Of a stretch of 64,000 nt of DNA, positions 25,730-33,895 are shown one piece after another. Each line of letters begins with the position of its first letter. Within the stretch, counting starts at the first letter, position 1. Position numbers and translations under genes: made by a program. Source of the DNA: Pseudonocardia oroxyli (lineage in GTDB: Bacteria; Actinomycetota; Actinomycetes; Mycobacteriales; Pseudonocardiaceae). Under the pieces are notes generated by a model. It did not search any database. It was not told the origin of the DNA and worked only from the letters and a program-made list of their open reading frames with translations. The stretch covers positions 85,882 to 149,881 of the forward strand of contig NZ_FNBE01000020.1 in the NCBI RefSeq assembly GCF_900102195.1. Reading direction: 5' to 3'.

Positions 25730-26214
25730 GAAGGGTTCTCTTCCGTACTGTCGGGAGGACTGTCGAGGGGGTACAGGGCGGGGAGGTTCACGACGATCCC
25801 CTCCTGGGTGCTGCGGGAGATCACGACCACGGCGGGGTGGTCCGGGTCCGGGTTCTCCTCGCGGTGCGGGACGAAGGGCGGCACGAAGATGTAGTCGCCG
25901 GGCTCCGTCTGCAGGGCCACCTCGCCGGTGCCGTCGTGGAAGACGAACCGCGGGTGGCCGCTGACGATGTAGATCGAGGTCTCGGCCTCGCCGTGGTGGT
26001 GGTCGCCGGAGTTGGTGGCGGGCGCGACGTGCGTCTCGCCGGTCCAGAGCTTCTCCGAGCCGACGGTCTTGCCGCTGACGGCCTCGCGCCGGGTCATGCC
26101 GCTGGTCTGCGTGGTGTCGCCGGACAGGTCCGCGTTCTTGATCAGGTGCACCCGGGCGCGGTCGGGCAGCTGCGCCTGGGCCGCGGTGAAGTCGGGGTGG
26201 AAGGCGTCACTCAT
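25726..26214 (-). CDS. Cupin-domain protein
   Basis: A 162-residue single-domain cupin. The first motif appears as GDHHHGEAETSIYIVSG (histidines near 80-82) and the second as PGDYIFVPPFVPHREENPD. This is a mononuclear-metal barrel, as in dioxygenases and sugar isomerases. Two bases separate its start from the end of the hydrolase-Rrf2 gene, and it is coupled to ssuA. Its part in sulfonate use is unknown; breaking down a desulfonation product is a possibility. Confidence 0.85.
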   Translation of the reverse strand: MSDAFHPDFTAAQAQLPDRARVHLIKNADLSGDTTQTSGMTRREAVSGKTVGSEKLWTGETHVAPATNSGDHHHGEAETSIYIVSGHPRFVFHDGTGEVALQTEPGDYIFVPPFVPHREENPDPDHPAVVVISRSTQEGIVVNLPALYPLDSPPDSTEENPS

Positions 26215-26216
26215 GG

Positions 26217-27266
26217 TCAGCTCCTCAGCTCCAGCACGGACCGCTCCTCGAGATACTGGCGCACGGACTGCTCCAGCCCGGCCCAGAGCACCCCGTCGGG
26301 CACGGTGGCGATCGCGCCCTCGGTGGCCCGCACGACGTCCGCCAGGGTGATGTCGGCGGCGTCCCGAGCGAGCAGGTAGCCGCCCTCGCAGCCGCGGCGG
26401 CTGGTCACCAGACCGGCCTTCCGCAGCTGGATCATGATGTTGACCAGGGAGTTCAGCGGGATCTCGCGACTGCGCGCCACGTTCTCGCACCGGACGGGGG
26501 CGTCCGCGCCGATCAGCTCGGCGATCGCGCGCAGGCCGTAGTCCAGCCGCGCCGAGACGTGCAGCGGTGCCGCCTTGCGGGCCTTCGTTCCCTCCCGCGC
26601 GGCGGGCTCGACGAACCCGGCGCCCTTGGCGACGCCCTCGAGGAAGGTCACGAGGCGGGCGGCGACGATCCGGTGGAACTGGTCGTTGAGCACGTCGTGC
26701 ACGCCGTCCCGGACCACGGCGACGTCCGCGAACCGTGCGGTGACCGCCGCCACCGGGGCGATCGGGTCTGCCTCGCCGTGCAGCACCAGGGTCGGCACGT
26801 CCGGCAGCGTCTGCGGCGGCTCCGGGAGCTCGCCGGTCAGCGCTCCCCAGTGGAAGTCCGGGTCGGCGTCGAGGACCTGGCGGTGGATCGGGCACGCGGT
26901 GCGGGCGGCGATCTCGGCGTCGTGGTCGCCGGGGACGTCTCCCTCGCCCAGCGGTACGCCGGCGAGCACCAGCGCGTCCGGCCGGGTGGTGGCCGCGACG
27001 GACCAGGCCCGCAGCGCTCCCGCGTCCGAGCCGAGCAGGACGCGCGCGCCCTCGCCCGCGGCCAGGGCGTCCCCGATCTCGGCGTCCGACGCCTCGGCGG
27101 GCGGGACGACGACGGTGTACCCGTCGAATGCCAGCCGCGTGCCGAAGCGGGTGTAGATCCCGGGGTGCTCGCCGCGGCCGACCAGCACCACGACAGTGCC
27201 GCGGACCGCGGCGGTGGGGGTGAAGACGGCGGGGGCCTGCCCCCGCTGCGGAACGGTCGCGGTCAC
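26217..27266 (-). CDS. Alpha/beta-hydrolase-like domain fused to an Rrf2-family regulator
   Basis: A 349-residue fusion in one frame. Residues about 20-215 look like an alpha/beta hydrolase (GTVVVLVGRGEHPGIYTRFG, ARVLLGSDAGALRAWSVA, LPDVPTLVLHGEADPIAP, RDGVHDVLNDQFH). The last 120 residues are a complete Rrf2 winged helix (SARLDYGLRAIAELIG, LNSLVNIMIQLRKAGLV, TSRRGCEGGYLLARDAADIT, LADVVRATEG). The regulator half has no ATG or GTG start of its own and lacks the three iron-sulfur Cys of IscR. The Rrf2 family includes the cysteine-metabolism regulator CymR, so control of this operon by a sulfur metabolite is plausible. GTG 27266 overlaps ssuD by 4 nt. Confidence 0.82.
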   Translation of the reverse strand: MTATVPQRGQAPAVFTPTAAVRGTVVVLVGRGEHPGIYTRFGTRLAFDGYTVVVPPAEASDAEIGDALAAGEGARVLLGSDAGALRAWSVAATTRPDALVLAGVPLGEGDVPGDHDAEIAARTACPIHRQVLDADPDFHWGALTGELPEPPQTLPDVPTLVLHGEADPIAPVAAVTARFADVAVVRDGVHDVLNDQFHRIVAARLVTFLEGVAKGAGFVEPAAREGTKARKAAPLHVSARLDYGLRAIAELIGADAPVRCENVARSREIPLNSLVNIMIQLRKAGLVTSRRGCEGGYLLARDAADITLADVVRATEGAIATVPDGVLWAGLEQSVRQYLEERSVLELRS

Positions 27267-28372
27267 GCGGACACCACCGGCCGGGTCGCGCGGCGGGCCA
27301 CCTCGGCCCGGACGAGCGGGAGCAGCTCGCGGCCGTAGTCGGTCGCGTCGGAGATCGGGTCGTAGCCGCGCAGCAGCAGGGTGGTCACGCCGATGTCGAC
27401 GTAGTCCAGCAGCGCCTGCGCCACGGTCTCGGGGGTGCCGACGAGCGCCGTGGAGTTGCCCGCCGCGCCCGACGCCGCCGCCGTGGCGGTCCAGAGGCAG
27501 CGGTCGTGCAGCTCGCCCTTCTCGGCGGCGGCGAGCAGCCGCTGGGAGCCGACGTTCGCCGGCGCACCCGCCTGGCGCATCCGGGTGCCGGTGAACGAGC
27601 CGTGCCCGCCCTTCGCCGCCACGATCGCGTCCCGGATCGCGTGGGCGCGCGCCCAGGCCTGCTCCTCGGTGGCACCGAGGATGGGCCGGAAGGACACCGA
27701 GATCCGCGGCAGCTCGGTGCGGCCCGCCGCCCGTGCCGCCTCGTGCACCCGCGCGATCTGCTCGGCGGTCTCGGCGAGTGGCTCGCCCCAGAGCGCGAAG
27801 ACGTCCGCGTGCCTGCCGCCGACCCGGAACGCGGCCTCGGAGGACCCGCCGAAGAAGATCGGGATGTGCGGGCTCAGCGGGCGGATCTCCTGCTGCACAC
27901 CAGCCACCCGGTAGTGCTCGTCGGCGAAGTCGAAGGCCTCCGGGGAGTACCAGGCCTTCTGGACGACCTGCAGGTAGGAGTCGGTGCGCGCGTAGCGCTG
28001 GTCCTTGTCCAGCCAGTCCCCGTCGCGGCGCTGGTCGGTGTCCGACCCGCCGGAGATGACGTGCATGGCGACCCGGCCGCCGCCGGAGAAGTGGTCCAGC
28101 GTGGCGTACTGGCGCGCGGCCAGGGTGGGCTCGGTGAAGCCGGGGCGGTGCGCGACCAGGAAGCCCAGCCGCTCGGAGTGCGCGGCGGCGAAGGCGGCGA
28201 CCTGCAGGCCGTCCGGGGTGGACGACGAGTGGCCCACCAGGACCTTGTCGAAGCCGCCCTCCTCGTGGGCGGACACGAAGCGGCGCACCGTGTCCCGGTC
28301 CACGATCGGGCCCGACGCGGGGTGGATCTCGGAGACCTCCTGGGTCCCGATCATGCCGATGAACTCGACCAT
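27263..28372 (-). CDS. ssuD: FMNH2-dependent alkanesulfonate monooxygenase
   Basis: A 369-residue bacterial-luciferase-type monooxygenase that cleaves alkanesulfonates to sulfite and an aldehyde using FMNH2 from a separate reductase. Family blocks are FDKVLVGHSSSTPDGLQVAA, HRPGFTEPTLAARQYATLDH, RVAMHVISGGSDTDQRRDGD and IPIFFGGSSEAAFRVGGRHA. The length matches SsuD. It lies between ssuB and the regulator fusion gene; the flavin reductases at 33.9-35.6 kb could supply its FMNH2. Confidence 0.92.
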   Translation of the reverse strand: MVEFIGMIGTQEVSEIHPASGPIVDRDTVRRFVSAHEEGGFDKVLVGHSSSTPDGLQVAAFAAAHSERLGFLVAHRPGFTEPTLAARQYATLDHFSGGGRVAMHVISGGSDTDQRRDGDWLDKDQRYARTDSYLQVVQKAWYSPEAFDFADEHYRVAGVQQEIRPLSPHIPIFFGGSSEAAFRVGGRHADVFALWGEPLAETAEQIARVHEAARAAGRTELPRISVSFRPILGATEEQAWARAHAIRDAIVAAKGGHGSFTGTRMRQAGAPANVGSQRLLAAAEKGELHDRCLWTATAAASGAAGNSTALVGTPETVAQALLDYVDIGVTTLLLRGYDPISDATDYGRELLPLVRAEVARRATRPVVSA

Positions 28373-28384
28373 CGTGGTCTCCTC

Positions 28385-29098
28385 CTAGTGCACGCCGAGG
28401 CGCGCGAGCAGCTCGGCGCGCAGGCGTTGGAACTCGGGATCGGTGACGTCTCGCGGGCGGTCGATCTCCACGGGGGAGTCGTAGCCGATCTTCCCGTCCT
28501 GCATGACCAGGACTCGGTCGGCGAGCGCCAGCGCCTCCTCGACGTCGTGGGTGACGAGCAGGACCGCGCAGCCGTGCCGCTGCCACACCTCGTCGACCAG
28601 CCCGCGGGCGGTGATCCGGGTCAGCGCGTCGAGCGCGGAGAACGGCTCGTCGAGCAGCAGCAGGTCCGGCTCCCGGACCAGCGCGCGGGCCAGCGCGGCG
28701 CGCTGCGCCTCGCCGCCGGAGAGGACCTTCGGCCAGACGTCGACCCGGTGCGCGAGGCCCACCTCGGTCAACGCGGCGACGGCGCGCTCGCGGTCCGGCC
28801 TGCCGGGCAGGCCGAGGACGACGTTGCGCCACACCCGCTTCCACGGCATCAGCCGCGGGGCCTGGAACCCGACGGCGCGCTTGCGGGCCACCGTGACCTC
28901 GCCGGACACGTCCTTGTCCAGGTCCGCCAGGATCCGCAGCAGGGTGGACTTGCCGCACCCCGAGGCGCCGAGCAGCGCCACGAACTGGCCCGGCGCGATG
29001 TCCAGGTCCAGGTCCTGGATCACCGCCCGGTCGCCGAACCGCCGGGTGAGGCCGCGGACCTCGACCGCCTTCACCTCCCGCTGAACGCCGGTCGCCAC
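28385..29098 (-). CDS. ssuB: Sulfonate ABC transporter ATPase
   Basis: A 237-residue ABC ATPase: Walker A LLGASGCGKSTLL, a degenerate Q-loop region GFQAPRLMPWKRVW, signature VLSGGEAQRAALARALVREP, Walker B LLLLDEPFSALDAL and H-loop LLVTHDVEEAL. These fit the SsuB/TauB group. GTG 29098 has an AGGGGG Shine-Dalgarno sequence 8 nt upstream and overlaps the ssuC end by 28 nt; a GTG at 29074 would overlap by only 4 nt but lacks spacing for one. The protein powers SsuC on the inner face of the membrane. Confidence 0.9.
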   Translation of the reverse strand: MATGVQREVKAVEVRGLTRRFGDRAVIQDLDLDIAPGQFVALLGASGCGKSTLLRILADLDKDVSGEVTVARKRAVGFQAPRLMPWKRVWRNVVLGLPGRPDRERAVAALTEVGLAHRVDVWPKVLSGGEAQRAALARALVREPDLLLLDEPFSALDALTRITARGLVDEVWQRHGCAVLLVTHDVEEALALADRVLVMQDGKIGYDSPVEIDRPRDVTDPEFQRLRAELLARLGVH

Positions 29099-29940
29099 GA
29101 CAGCAGCCCCCTCTCGAGTGCACGCACGATCATGTCCGCGACCAGGCCGAGGATCGCGTAGAGCGCGAGGCAGACGACGATGATGTCGGTCGCGAAGAAC
29201 TCGCGGGCCTTGTTCATCTCGTAGCCGATGCCCGAGGTGGCGTTGATCGTCTCGCCGAAGACCAGCGCCAGCCAGGCGGTGCCCAGGGCGTACCGCAGCC
29301 CGATCAGCGCCTGGGGCATCGCGCTGGGCAGGATCACGTGCCGCACCTGGCCGAACCAGCCGAGCCCGAGCGTGCGGGCGGCCTCGATCAGCGAGGAGTC
29401 GACGTTGCGGATGCCGCCGTAGAGGTTCATGTAGAGCGGGAACGTCGCGGCCAGCGCGACCAGGATGATCTTCGGCTGCTCGTCGATGCCGAACCAGATG
29501 ATGAGCAGCGGGATCAGGCCGATGACCGGCACCGTGCGCAGCATCTGCATCGGGGCGTCGATGACGTCCTCGCCCACGCGGAACAGCCCAGCGAGGGTGG
29601 CGAGGACGAGGGCGGCGACCAACCCGATCGCCAACCCGACGACCACCCGGAACACCGAGGTCAGCACGGCGCTCTGCAGGGTGCCGTCCGACCACATGCC
29701 GGCGGCGGTCTGCGCGATCGTGAGTGGCGAGGCGAGCGTGTCGTCCTCCAGGATCCCGACGCTCGAGAGCACCTGCCACAGCGCGATCAGCACGATCGGG
29801 GAGAGGGTCTTCAGGGCCCAGCGCGGGATGCGGGAGGGGCGGGCGTCGGCCTCGGCGCGCAACGTCACCGTCTCGACGGGGCCGCGCTCGGGGTGCTCGG
29901 ACGGTGGTTGCACACGGGCCCGCTCGGGCGTCGTGGTCAT
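29071..29940 (-). CDS. ssuC: Sulfonate ABC transporter permease
   Basis: A 289-residue permease with about six membrane helices after a 45-residue hydrophilic N terminus. The ATPase-coupling EAA loop reads SSLIEAARTLGLGWFGQVRH, followed by VILPSAMPQALIGLRYALGT. It imports sulfonates together with SsuA and SsuB. It is the first structural gene after the leader ORF, with about 100 nt between them available for an attenuator. Confidence 0.9.
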   Translation of the reverse strand: MTTTPERARVQPPSEHPERGPVETVTLRAEADARPSRIPRWALKTLSPIVLIALWQVLSSVGILEDDTLASPLTIAQTAAGMWSDGTLQSAVLTSVFRVVVGLAIGLVAALVLATLAGLFRVGEDVIDAPMQMLRTVPVIGLIPLLIIWFGIDEQPKIILVALAATFPLYMNLYGGIRNVDSSLIEAARTLGLGWFGQVRHVILPSAMPQALIGLRYALGTAWLALVFGETINATSGIGYEMNKAREFFATDIIVVCLALYAILGLVADMIVRALERGLLSWRPAFSGR

Positions 29941-30040
29941 GGGTGTCCCTAGGGGCGAGCGGGCACCCGGGAGCCTGTCTCACGCACCGGGCACCCTGGT
30001 GGAGCGCCGCGTGCTGCGCGGCCTGGTCCGACGAGGGCGG

Positions 30041-30115
30041 TCAGCGCGGACAGAGTGCCGACGCCACGCGCCCGAGGTCGATGTGACCCCGGGTGGTGAG
30101 CAGAACGCCGGTCAT
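30041..30115 (-). CDS. Leader peptide uORF of the sulfonate operon
   Basis: A 24-codon frame from ATG 30115 to TGA. It begins MTGVLLTTRG and continues HIDLGRVASALCPR before the stop. The pattern matches the short actinobacterial leader peptides (xxTTRxHxDLxRVxSAxC) found ahead of sulfur and cysteine genes, in which a Cys codon near the end lets ribosome stalling sense cysteine supply. A -10 hexamer ends 7 nt before the ATG, so the mRNA probably starts at the ATG without a ribosome-binding site. The ssuC start is 100 nt downstream. Confidence 0.75.
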   Translation of the reverse strand: MTGVLLTTRGHIDLGRVASALCPR

Positions 30116-30122
30116 GGGAGCG

Positions 30123-30165
30123 ACGGTAGCGCCGATCGTCCCGATACCCAACCTCAGGAGTTGGG
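30123..30165 (-). promoter_or_regulatory. Promoter and candidate operator of the sulfonate operon
   Basis: On the minus strand TTGGGT (30146-30151) and TACCGT (30123-30128) are 17 nt apart, a good -35/-10 pair. An inverted repeat CCCAAC-N7-GTTGGG (30147-30165) covers the -35 element, the position of a repressor operator. The fused Rrf2 regulator in this operon is the obvious candidate to bind it. Promoter and operator are predictions from sequence. Confidence 0.6.
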
Positions 30166-30281
30166 ATTGCGGACCCGGTCACAGCAAGTGTTCTGCCTGT
30201 TGGGAACGGGTCGAGGACGTCCGGACATTTCGGTCCGTGCGTAGGGTGTGAAACCTGAGCGACGACGAGGGGACGGCTTCC

Positions 30282-30785
30282 ATGGGACGGCGACGCAACC
30301 GGGTGGGACGAGAGATCGCGAGTCTGCTGCTGCGCTCGGCGGTGGGCGGGACGATGATCGCGCACGGGGTGAAGCACGGGCGCTCCCTGGAGGGCACCGC
30401 GGGCTGGTTCGGGTCCATCGGGTTCCGGCAGCCGAAGCTCCAGGCGCAGGCGAGTGCCGTGGTCGAGATCGGGTCCGGGGCGCTGCTCCTGGCCGGGGCG
30501 GGGACGCCGCTGGCCGCGGCCGCCGTCGTCGGGACGATGGGGGTGGCGGCCCGCTCGGTGCACGTCCCCAACGGGTTCTTCATCACCGCCGAGGGCTGGG
30601 AGTACGTCACGAACCTGGCCACCGCGGCGGTGGCGCTGGCCGCGATCGGCCCGGGCCGCTTCAGCGTGGACCACGCGGCGGGCCTGGACCGCCGCCTCAC
30701 CGGCGGGCAGCGCGCGGCCGTCGCGGCGGGCCTGGGCCTGGCGGGCGCCGCCGCCCAGCTCGCGGCCTTCTGGCGCAAGCCCTGA
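30282..30785 (+). CDS. DoxX-family membrane protein
   Basis: A 167-residue DoxX-like protein with four hydrophobic helices. It shows the family pattern near the start (LLLRSAVGGTMIAHGVKHGR, then WFGSIGFRQP) and VVEIGSGALLLAG in the second helix. The third region has VHVPNGFFITAEGWEYVTNL, which is typical. DoxX proteins act in membrane redox or sulfur metabolism in some bacteria; this one's substrate is unknown. It is divergent from the sulfonate operon, sharing a 166-nt intergenic region with it, and ends at a family B palindrome. Confidence 0.85.
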   Translation: MGRRRNRVGREIASLLLRSAVGGTMIAHGVKHGRSLEGTAGWFGSIGFRQPKLQAQASAVVEIGSGALLLAGAGTPLAAAAVVGTMGVAARSVHVPNGFFITAEGWEYVTNLATAAVALAAIGPGRFSVDHAAGLDRRLTGGQRAAVAAGLGLAGAAAQLAAFWRKP

Positions 30786-30799
30786 TCTGCGCCTTCGGC

Positions 30800-30847
30800 G
30801 CTCGTGCGCGGTAAGTGGTGCTCTGGCACCACTTCCCGCGCACGAGC
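30800..30847. terminator. Family B palindrome, bidirectional terminator, copy 1
   Basis: Twenty-two-nucleotide arms (30800-30821 and 30826-30847), beginning GCTCGTGCGCGG and ending AGTGGTGC, pair at 21 of 22 positions around TCTG. It lies between the convergent DoxX and MFS genes, 15 nt and 11 nt from their stops. A second copy at 35602 has the loop in the opposite orientation. Confidence 0.8.
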
Positions 30848-30857
30848 GGCGCAGCCG

Positions 30858-32393
30858 CTACTCGACCGGGGCGGCCGGGCGGCGCTTGGGCAGCAGGACC
30901 AGCGCGACGACGAAGGCGAGCGCCACGAAGATCGCGGCGATGCGGAAGGTGTGGCCGAAGGACTCCGCGAGCGCGGGCTGGATCCGGGCGAACACGTCCT
31001 GCGGCAAGGCCGCCAGGTCGCCGATGCTGCCGCCCGCGGCGGCGCCGCCGAGCCTGCCGGTCATGGTCGTCGCGAGGACCACCGACAGCACGGCGGTGCC
31101 GAACGACGCGGCGACCTGCTGGGTGATGTTCAGCGCCGTGCTGGCCCCGGCGATCGACGCCCGCGGCATGGTCTGCAGCGCGCCGGTCATGGTCGGCATC
31201 ATCGTGAAGCCCATGCCGACGCCCGTGACGAACAGCGCGATCGACAGGTGCCAGTACGGGGTGTCCGCGGCCAGCTGGACGGACAGCCAGGTGTAGGAGC
31301 CCGCCACGAGCGCGAGCCCGATCGGCACGAAGCGGCCGATGCCGGTGCGGTCGGCGAGCCGGCCCGCGATCGGCATGGCGAGCATGGCGCCGAGGCCCTG
31401 CGGGGCGATCAGCAGCCCGGTGTCCAGGGGCGACTCCCCGCGCACGAGCTGCAGGTAGAGCGGCATCAGCAGCATGCCGCCGAAGACCGCGATCACCACG
31501 AGCATGAGCGTGCCGCTGGAGGCGGCGAACACCCGGTTGCGGTAGAGGCGCAGGTCCACGAGCGGATGGGAGGTGCGCAGCGCGTGCCACCCGAAGCCCG
31601 CGACGAGCAGCGCGCCCACGACCGCGGGCAGGATCACCTGGACGTGCCCGAAGCCCCCGTTCGCACCGGACTCGGCGAGGCCGTAGATCAGCAGGGCGAG
31701 ACCGGGGGAGAGCAGCAGCAGTCCGACGCGGTCCAGCCGGGCCCGGCCGCCCGGGGTGTCGCGCGGCAGGATCCGCGCCGCGAGCACGAGCGCGAGCAGC
31801 CCGATCGGCAGGTTGATGAAGAAGATCCAGCGCCACGAGTAGTCGTCGACCAGCCAGCCGCCGAGCACCGGGCCGAGCACCGGGCCCAGCAGCATCGGGA
31901 TGCCGATGACGGCCATCAGGCGGCCGATGCGATGGGGCCCCGCGGCGCGGGTCAGGATCGTCATGCCCAGCGGCATGATCATGCCGCCGCCGAGGCCCTG
32001 CAGCACCCGGAAGCCGATCAGCGACGCGGCGTCCCAGGCCGTGCCCGCGAGCGCCGAGCCGAGCACGAACAGCGCGATCGAGATCATGTAGAGCCGCGTG
32101 GTGCCGAACCGTTCGGCGCCCCACGCGGTGAGCGGGATGACCGTCGCCAGCGCGAGGGTGTAGCCCGTGGCGACCCACTGGATCGTGGTCAGCGACGTGT
32201 CGAAGTCCCGGGCGAGGGTGTTGATCGCGACGTTGACGACGGTCACGTCCAGGATGGACATGAGCGCGCCCAGCACGACCACACCGGCGGTGGCCAGCAC
32301 GGCCCGGTCGAGCTTCTCGCCGTGCACCGGCGGCGGGGGTGCCGGTGGTGCGGGTGGCGCTGTCGCCTCGCGCGTCTCGGACGTCTCGGACAA
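30858..32393 (-). CDS. MFS multidrug efflux transporter (DHA2, 14 helices)
   Basis: A 511-residue EmrB/QacA-type antiporter. A Pro-rich N terminus precedes helix 1, which contains LGALMSILDVTVVNVAINTL, the DHA2 motif D1. Motif A is seen in WGAERFGTTRLYMISIALFV and motif C in GIPMLLGPVLGPVLGGWLVD. Fourteen helices are expected from length. The substrate is unknown and no regulator is adjacent. It is transcribed towards the DoxX gene, with a shared palindromic terminator. Confidence 0.9.
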   Translation of the reverse strand: MSETSETREATAPPAPPAPPPPVHGEKLDRAVLATAGVVVLGALMSILDVTVVNVAINTLARDFDTSLTTIQWVATGYTLALATVIPLTAWGAERFGTTRLYMISIALFVLGSALAGTAWDAASLIGFRVLQGLGGGMIMPLGMTILTRAAGPHRIGRLMAVIGIPMLLGPVLGPVLGGWLVDDYSWRWIFFINLPIGLLALVLAARILPRDTPGGRARLDRVGLLLLSPGLALLIYGLAESGANGGFGHVQVILPAVVGALLVAGFGWHALRTSHPLVDLRLYRNRVFAASSGTLMLVVIAVFGGMLLMPLYLQLVRGESPLDTGLLIAPQGLGAMLAMPIAGRLADRTGIGRFVPIGLALVAGSYTWLSVQLAADTPYWHLSIALFVTGVGMGFTMMPTMTGALQTMPRASIAGASTALNITQQVAASFGTAVLSVVLATTMTGRLGGAAAGGSIGDLAALPQDVFARIQPALAESFGHTFRIAAIFVALAFVVALVLLPKRRPAAPVE

Positions 32394-32523
32394 GGGGCCC
32401 TCACAGTGCCGCGGCCCCCGACGTGGCCGTCGACGCGACGGCCGGGGCCACCCGGGCTGTCGCCCGCGGCCCCGGCCGCATTACGTCATGCCACGTTCCC
32501 GCGCTGAGGGACTCTCAGCGGCG

Positions 32524-32697
32524 TCAGGCGCCCGCGCCCTCCGGCGTCTCGACGTCGAGGTCCAGTTCGCGGCGCAGGACCTGGGCGGGCACGGAGACCG
32601 TGGTCCGCGTCCGCCGCTGCGGCAGCCGCAGGGCGATGGTCAGCTCGTGGGCCAGGTCGTAGCCGTAGTCACTGTGCGGATCCTGCTCACCCGACAT
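32524..32697 (-). CDS. Small conserved hypothetical protein
   Basis: A 57-residue protein beginning MSGEQDPHSDYGYDLAHE, then a basic TIALRLPQRRTRTTVSVP stretch and an acidic tail. GGGAGA lies 5 nt before the ATG at 32697. It resembles small actinobacterial proteins of unknown role that share the SDYGYDLAHE box. No membrane helix or signal peptide is seen. The 265 nt upstream (32725-32989) hold no gene or motif that I recognise. Confidence 0.65.
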   Translation of the reverse strand: MSGEQDPHSDYGYDLAHELTIALRLPQRRTRTTVSVPAQVLRRELDLDVETPEGAGA

Positions 32698-32989
32698 GCC
32701 GCTCTCCCTACTCTCGCCGAACAACCTGACGCTCCGTCACGCCTCGTGCCCGGACCGTGCCCACGAATGATCGCCCGGTCGGTCACTCTGGGGCAAGAGA
32801 TGTCCACCGTCCGGAGTCGAATCCCCACGGACGAGGGACGGGCGGTGGCGTGTCGGACGCCGGAAGGGTGGCGCGCGCCACTCGTCCGGCCCTGGGCGGG
32901 ACGAACGGTTGTGACCCCGGCCGCAGTCGTGGTCGACTCGGCGCAGAACGTCCGTTCAGATCGACTCGGGATCCAGCGTGGGAGGCAAC

Positions 32990-33738
32990 GTGTCGGACGA
33001 GGTCCTCGTCGAGCGCCGAGGTGCGGTGCAGGTCATCACCATCAACCGTCCGCAGGCGGAGAACGCCCTCGACCTCGGTGTGGCGCAGGGATCGCCGCGG
33101 CGGTCGACGAGCTCGACGCGTCCGACGAGCTGAGGGTCGGCATCCTCACCGGCGCCCGCGGCGTGTTCTCCGCGGGCATGGACCTCAAGGGCTTCCTGCG
33201 CGGCGAGAGCCCGGCGATCGAGGGGCGCGGGATCTGCGGGATCACGCAGACCCCGCCGCGCAAGCCGCTCATCGGCGCGGTCGAAGGATGGGCGCTGGCG
33301 GGCGGCTTCGAGCTGCTGCTGGCGTGCGACCTCGTGGTGGCGGCCACGACCGCGAGGTTCGGCGTGCCCGAGGTGAAACGGTCGCTGGTCGCCGCGGGTG
33401 GGGACGCCGTCCACCTGCCCCGGCGGATCCCGCCCGCCAACGCCCTGGAGATGCTGCTCACCGGAGACCCGCTGCAGGCCGAGCGGGCCGCGCAGATCGG
33501 GTTGGTCAACCGGGTCACCGAGGAGGGCGCGCTCGCGCTCGCCGAGACGATCGCCGCCAACGGCCCGCTCGTCGTCGCCGCGACCAAGGCGGTCGCGCAG
33601 CAGACCGTCGACTGGACCCGGGAGAACATGTGGGCCCACCAGGCGGCGATCACCGGCCCGGTCTTCGCGTCCGAGGACGCCAAGGAGGGGGCCACCGCCT
33701 TCGCGGAGAAGCGCCCCCCGGTGTGGAAGGGGCGCTGA
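32990..33738 (+). pseudogene. Enoyl-CoA hydratase/isomerase family gene with a frameshift
   Basis: The N-terminal 33 codons (GTG 32990, with GGAGG upstream) read VSDEVLVERRGAVQVITINR, the usual crotonase start, and continue to LGVAQG. The frame then breaks at 33088-33091, where GGG precedes ATCGCC. Adding one G joins it to IAAAVDELDASDELRVGILT, GARGVFSAGMDLKGFLRGE, GWALAGGFELLLACDLVVAA and FAEKRPPVWKGR, a full-length crotonase of about 250 residues. A missing base in a short G run could be a real mutation or a sequencing error. The enzyme would hydrate or isomerise enoyl-CoAs. Confidence 0.85.
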
Positions 33739-33895
33739 CCCGGGCCCGCGTGGACCGGCGGTTGACGGCGTGATCGTCCGGCCCCGACGCGTTGAGCTGC
33801 GCGGACGCCGGGCGACCGTCGGTCTCGGGTAGCGCAAAGAACTCGTGACACCGCAGTCACTCCACACACGCGGCCCCGGGGTGACCATGGGTGCC

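Noticed and set aside
29941..30040. SAM or other sulfur riboswitch ahead of ssuC
   Set aside because: No conserved riboswitch core was recognised; only a small CCGCG/CGCGG stem is visible, so leader-peptide attenuation is the better explanation.
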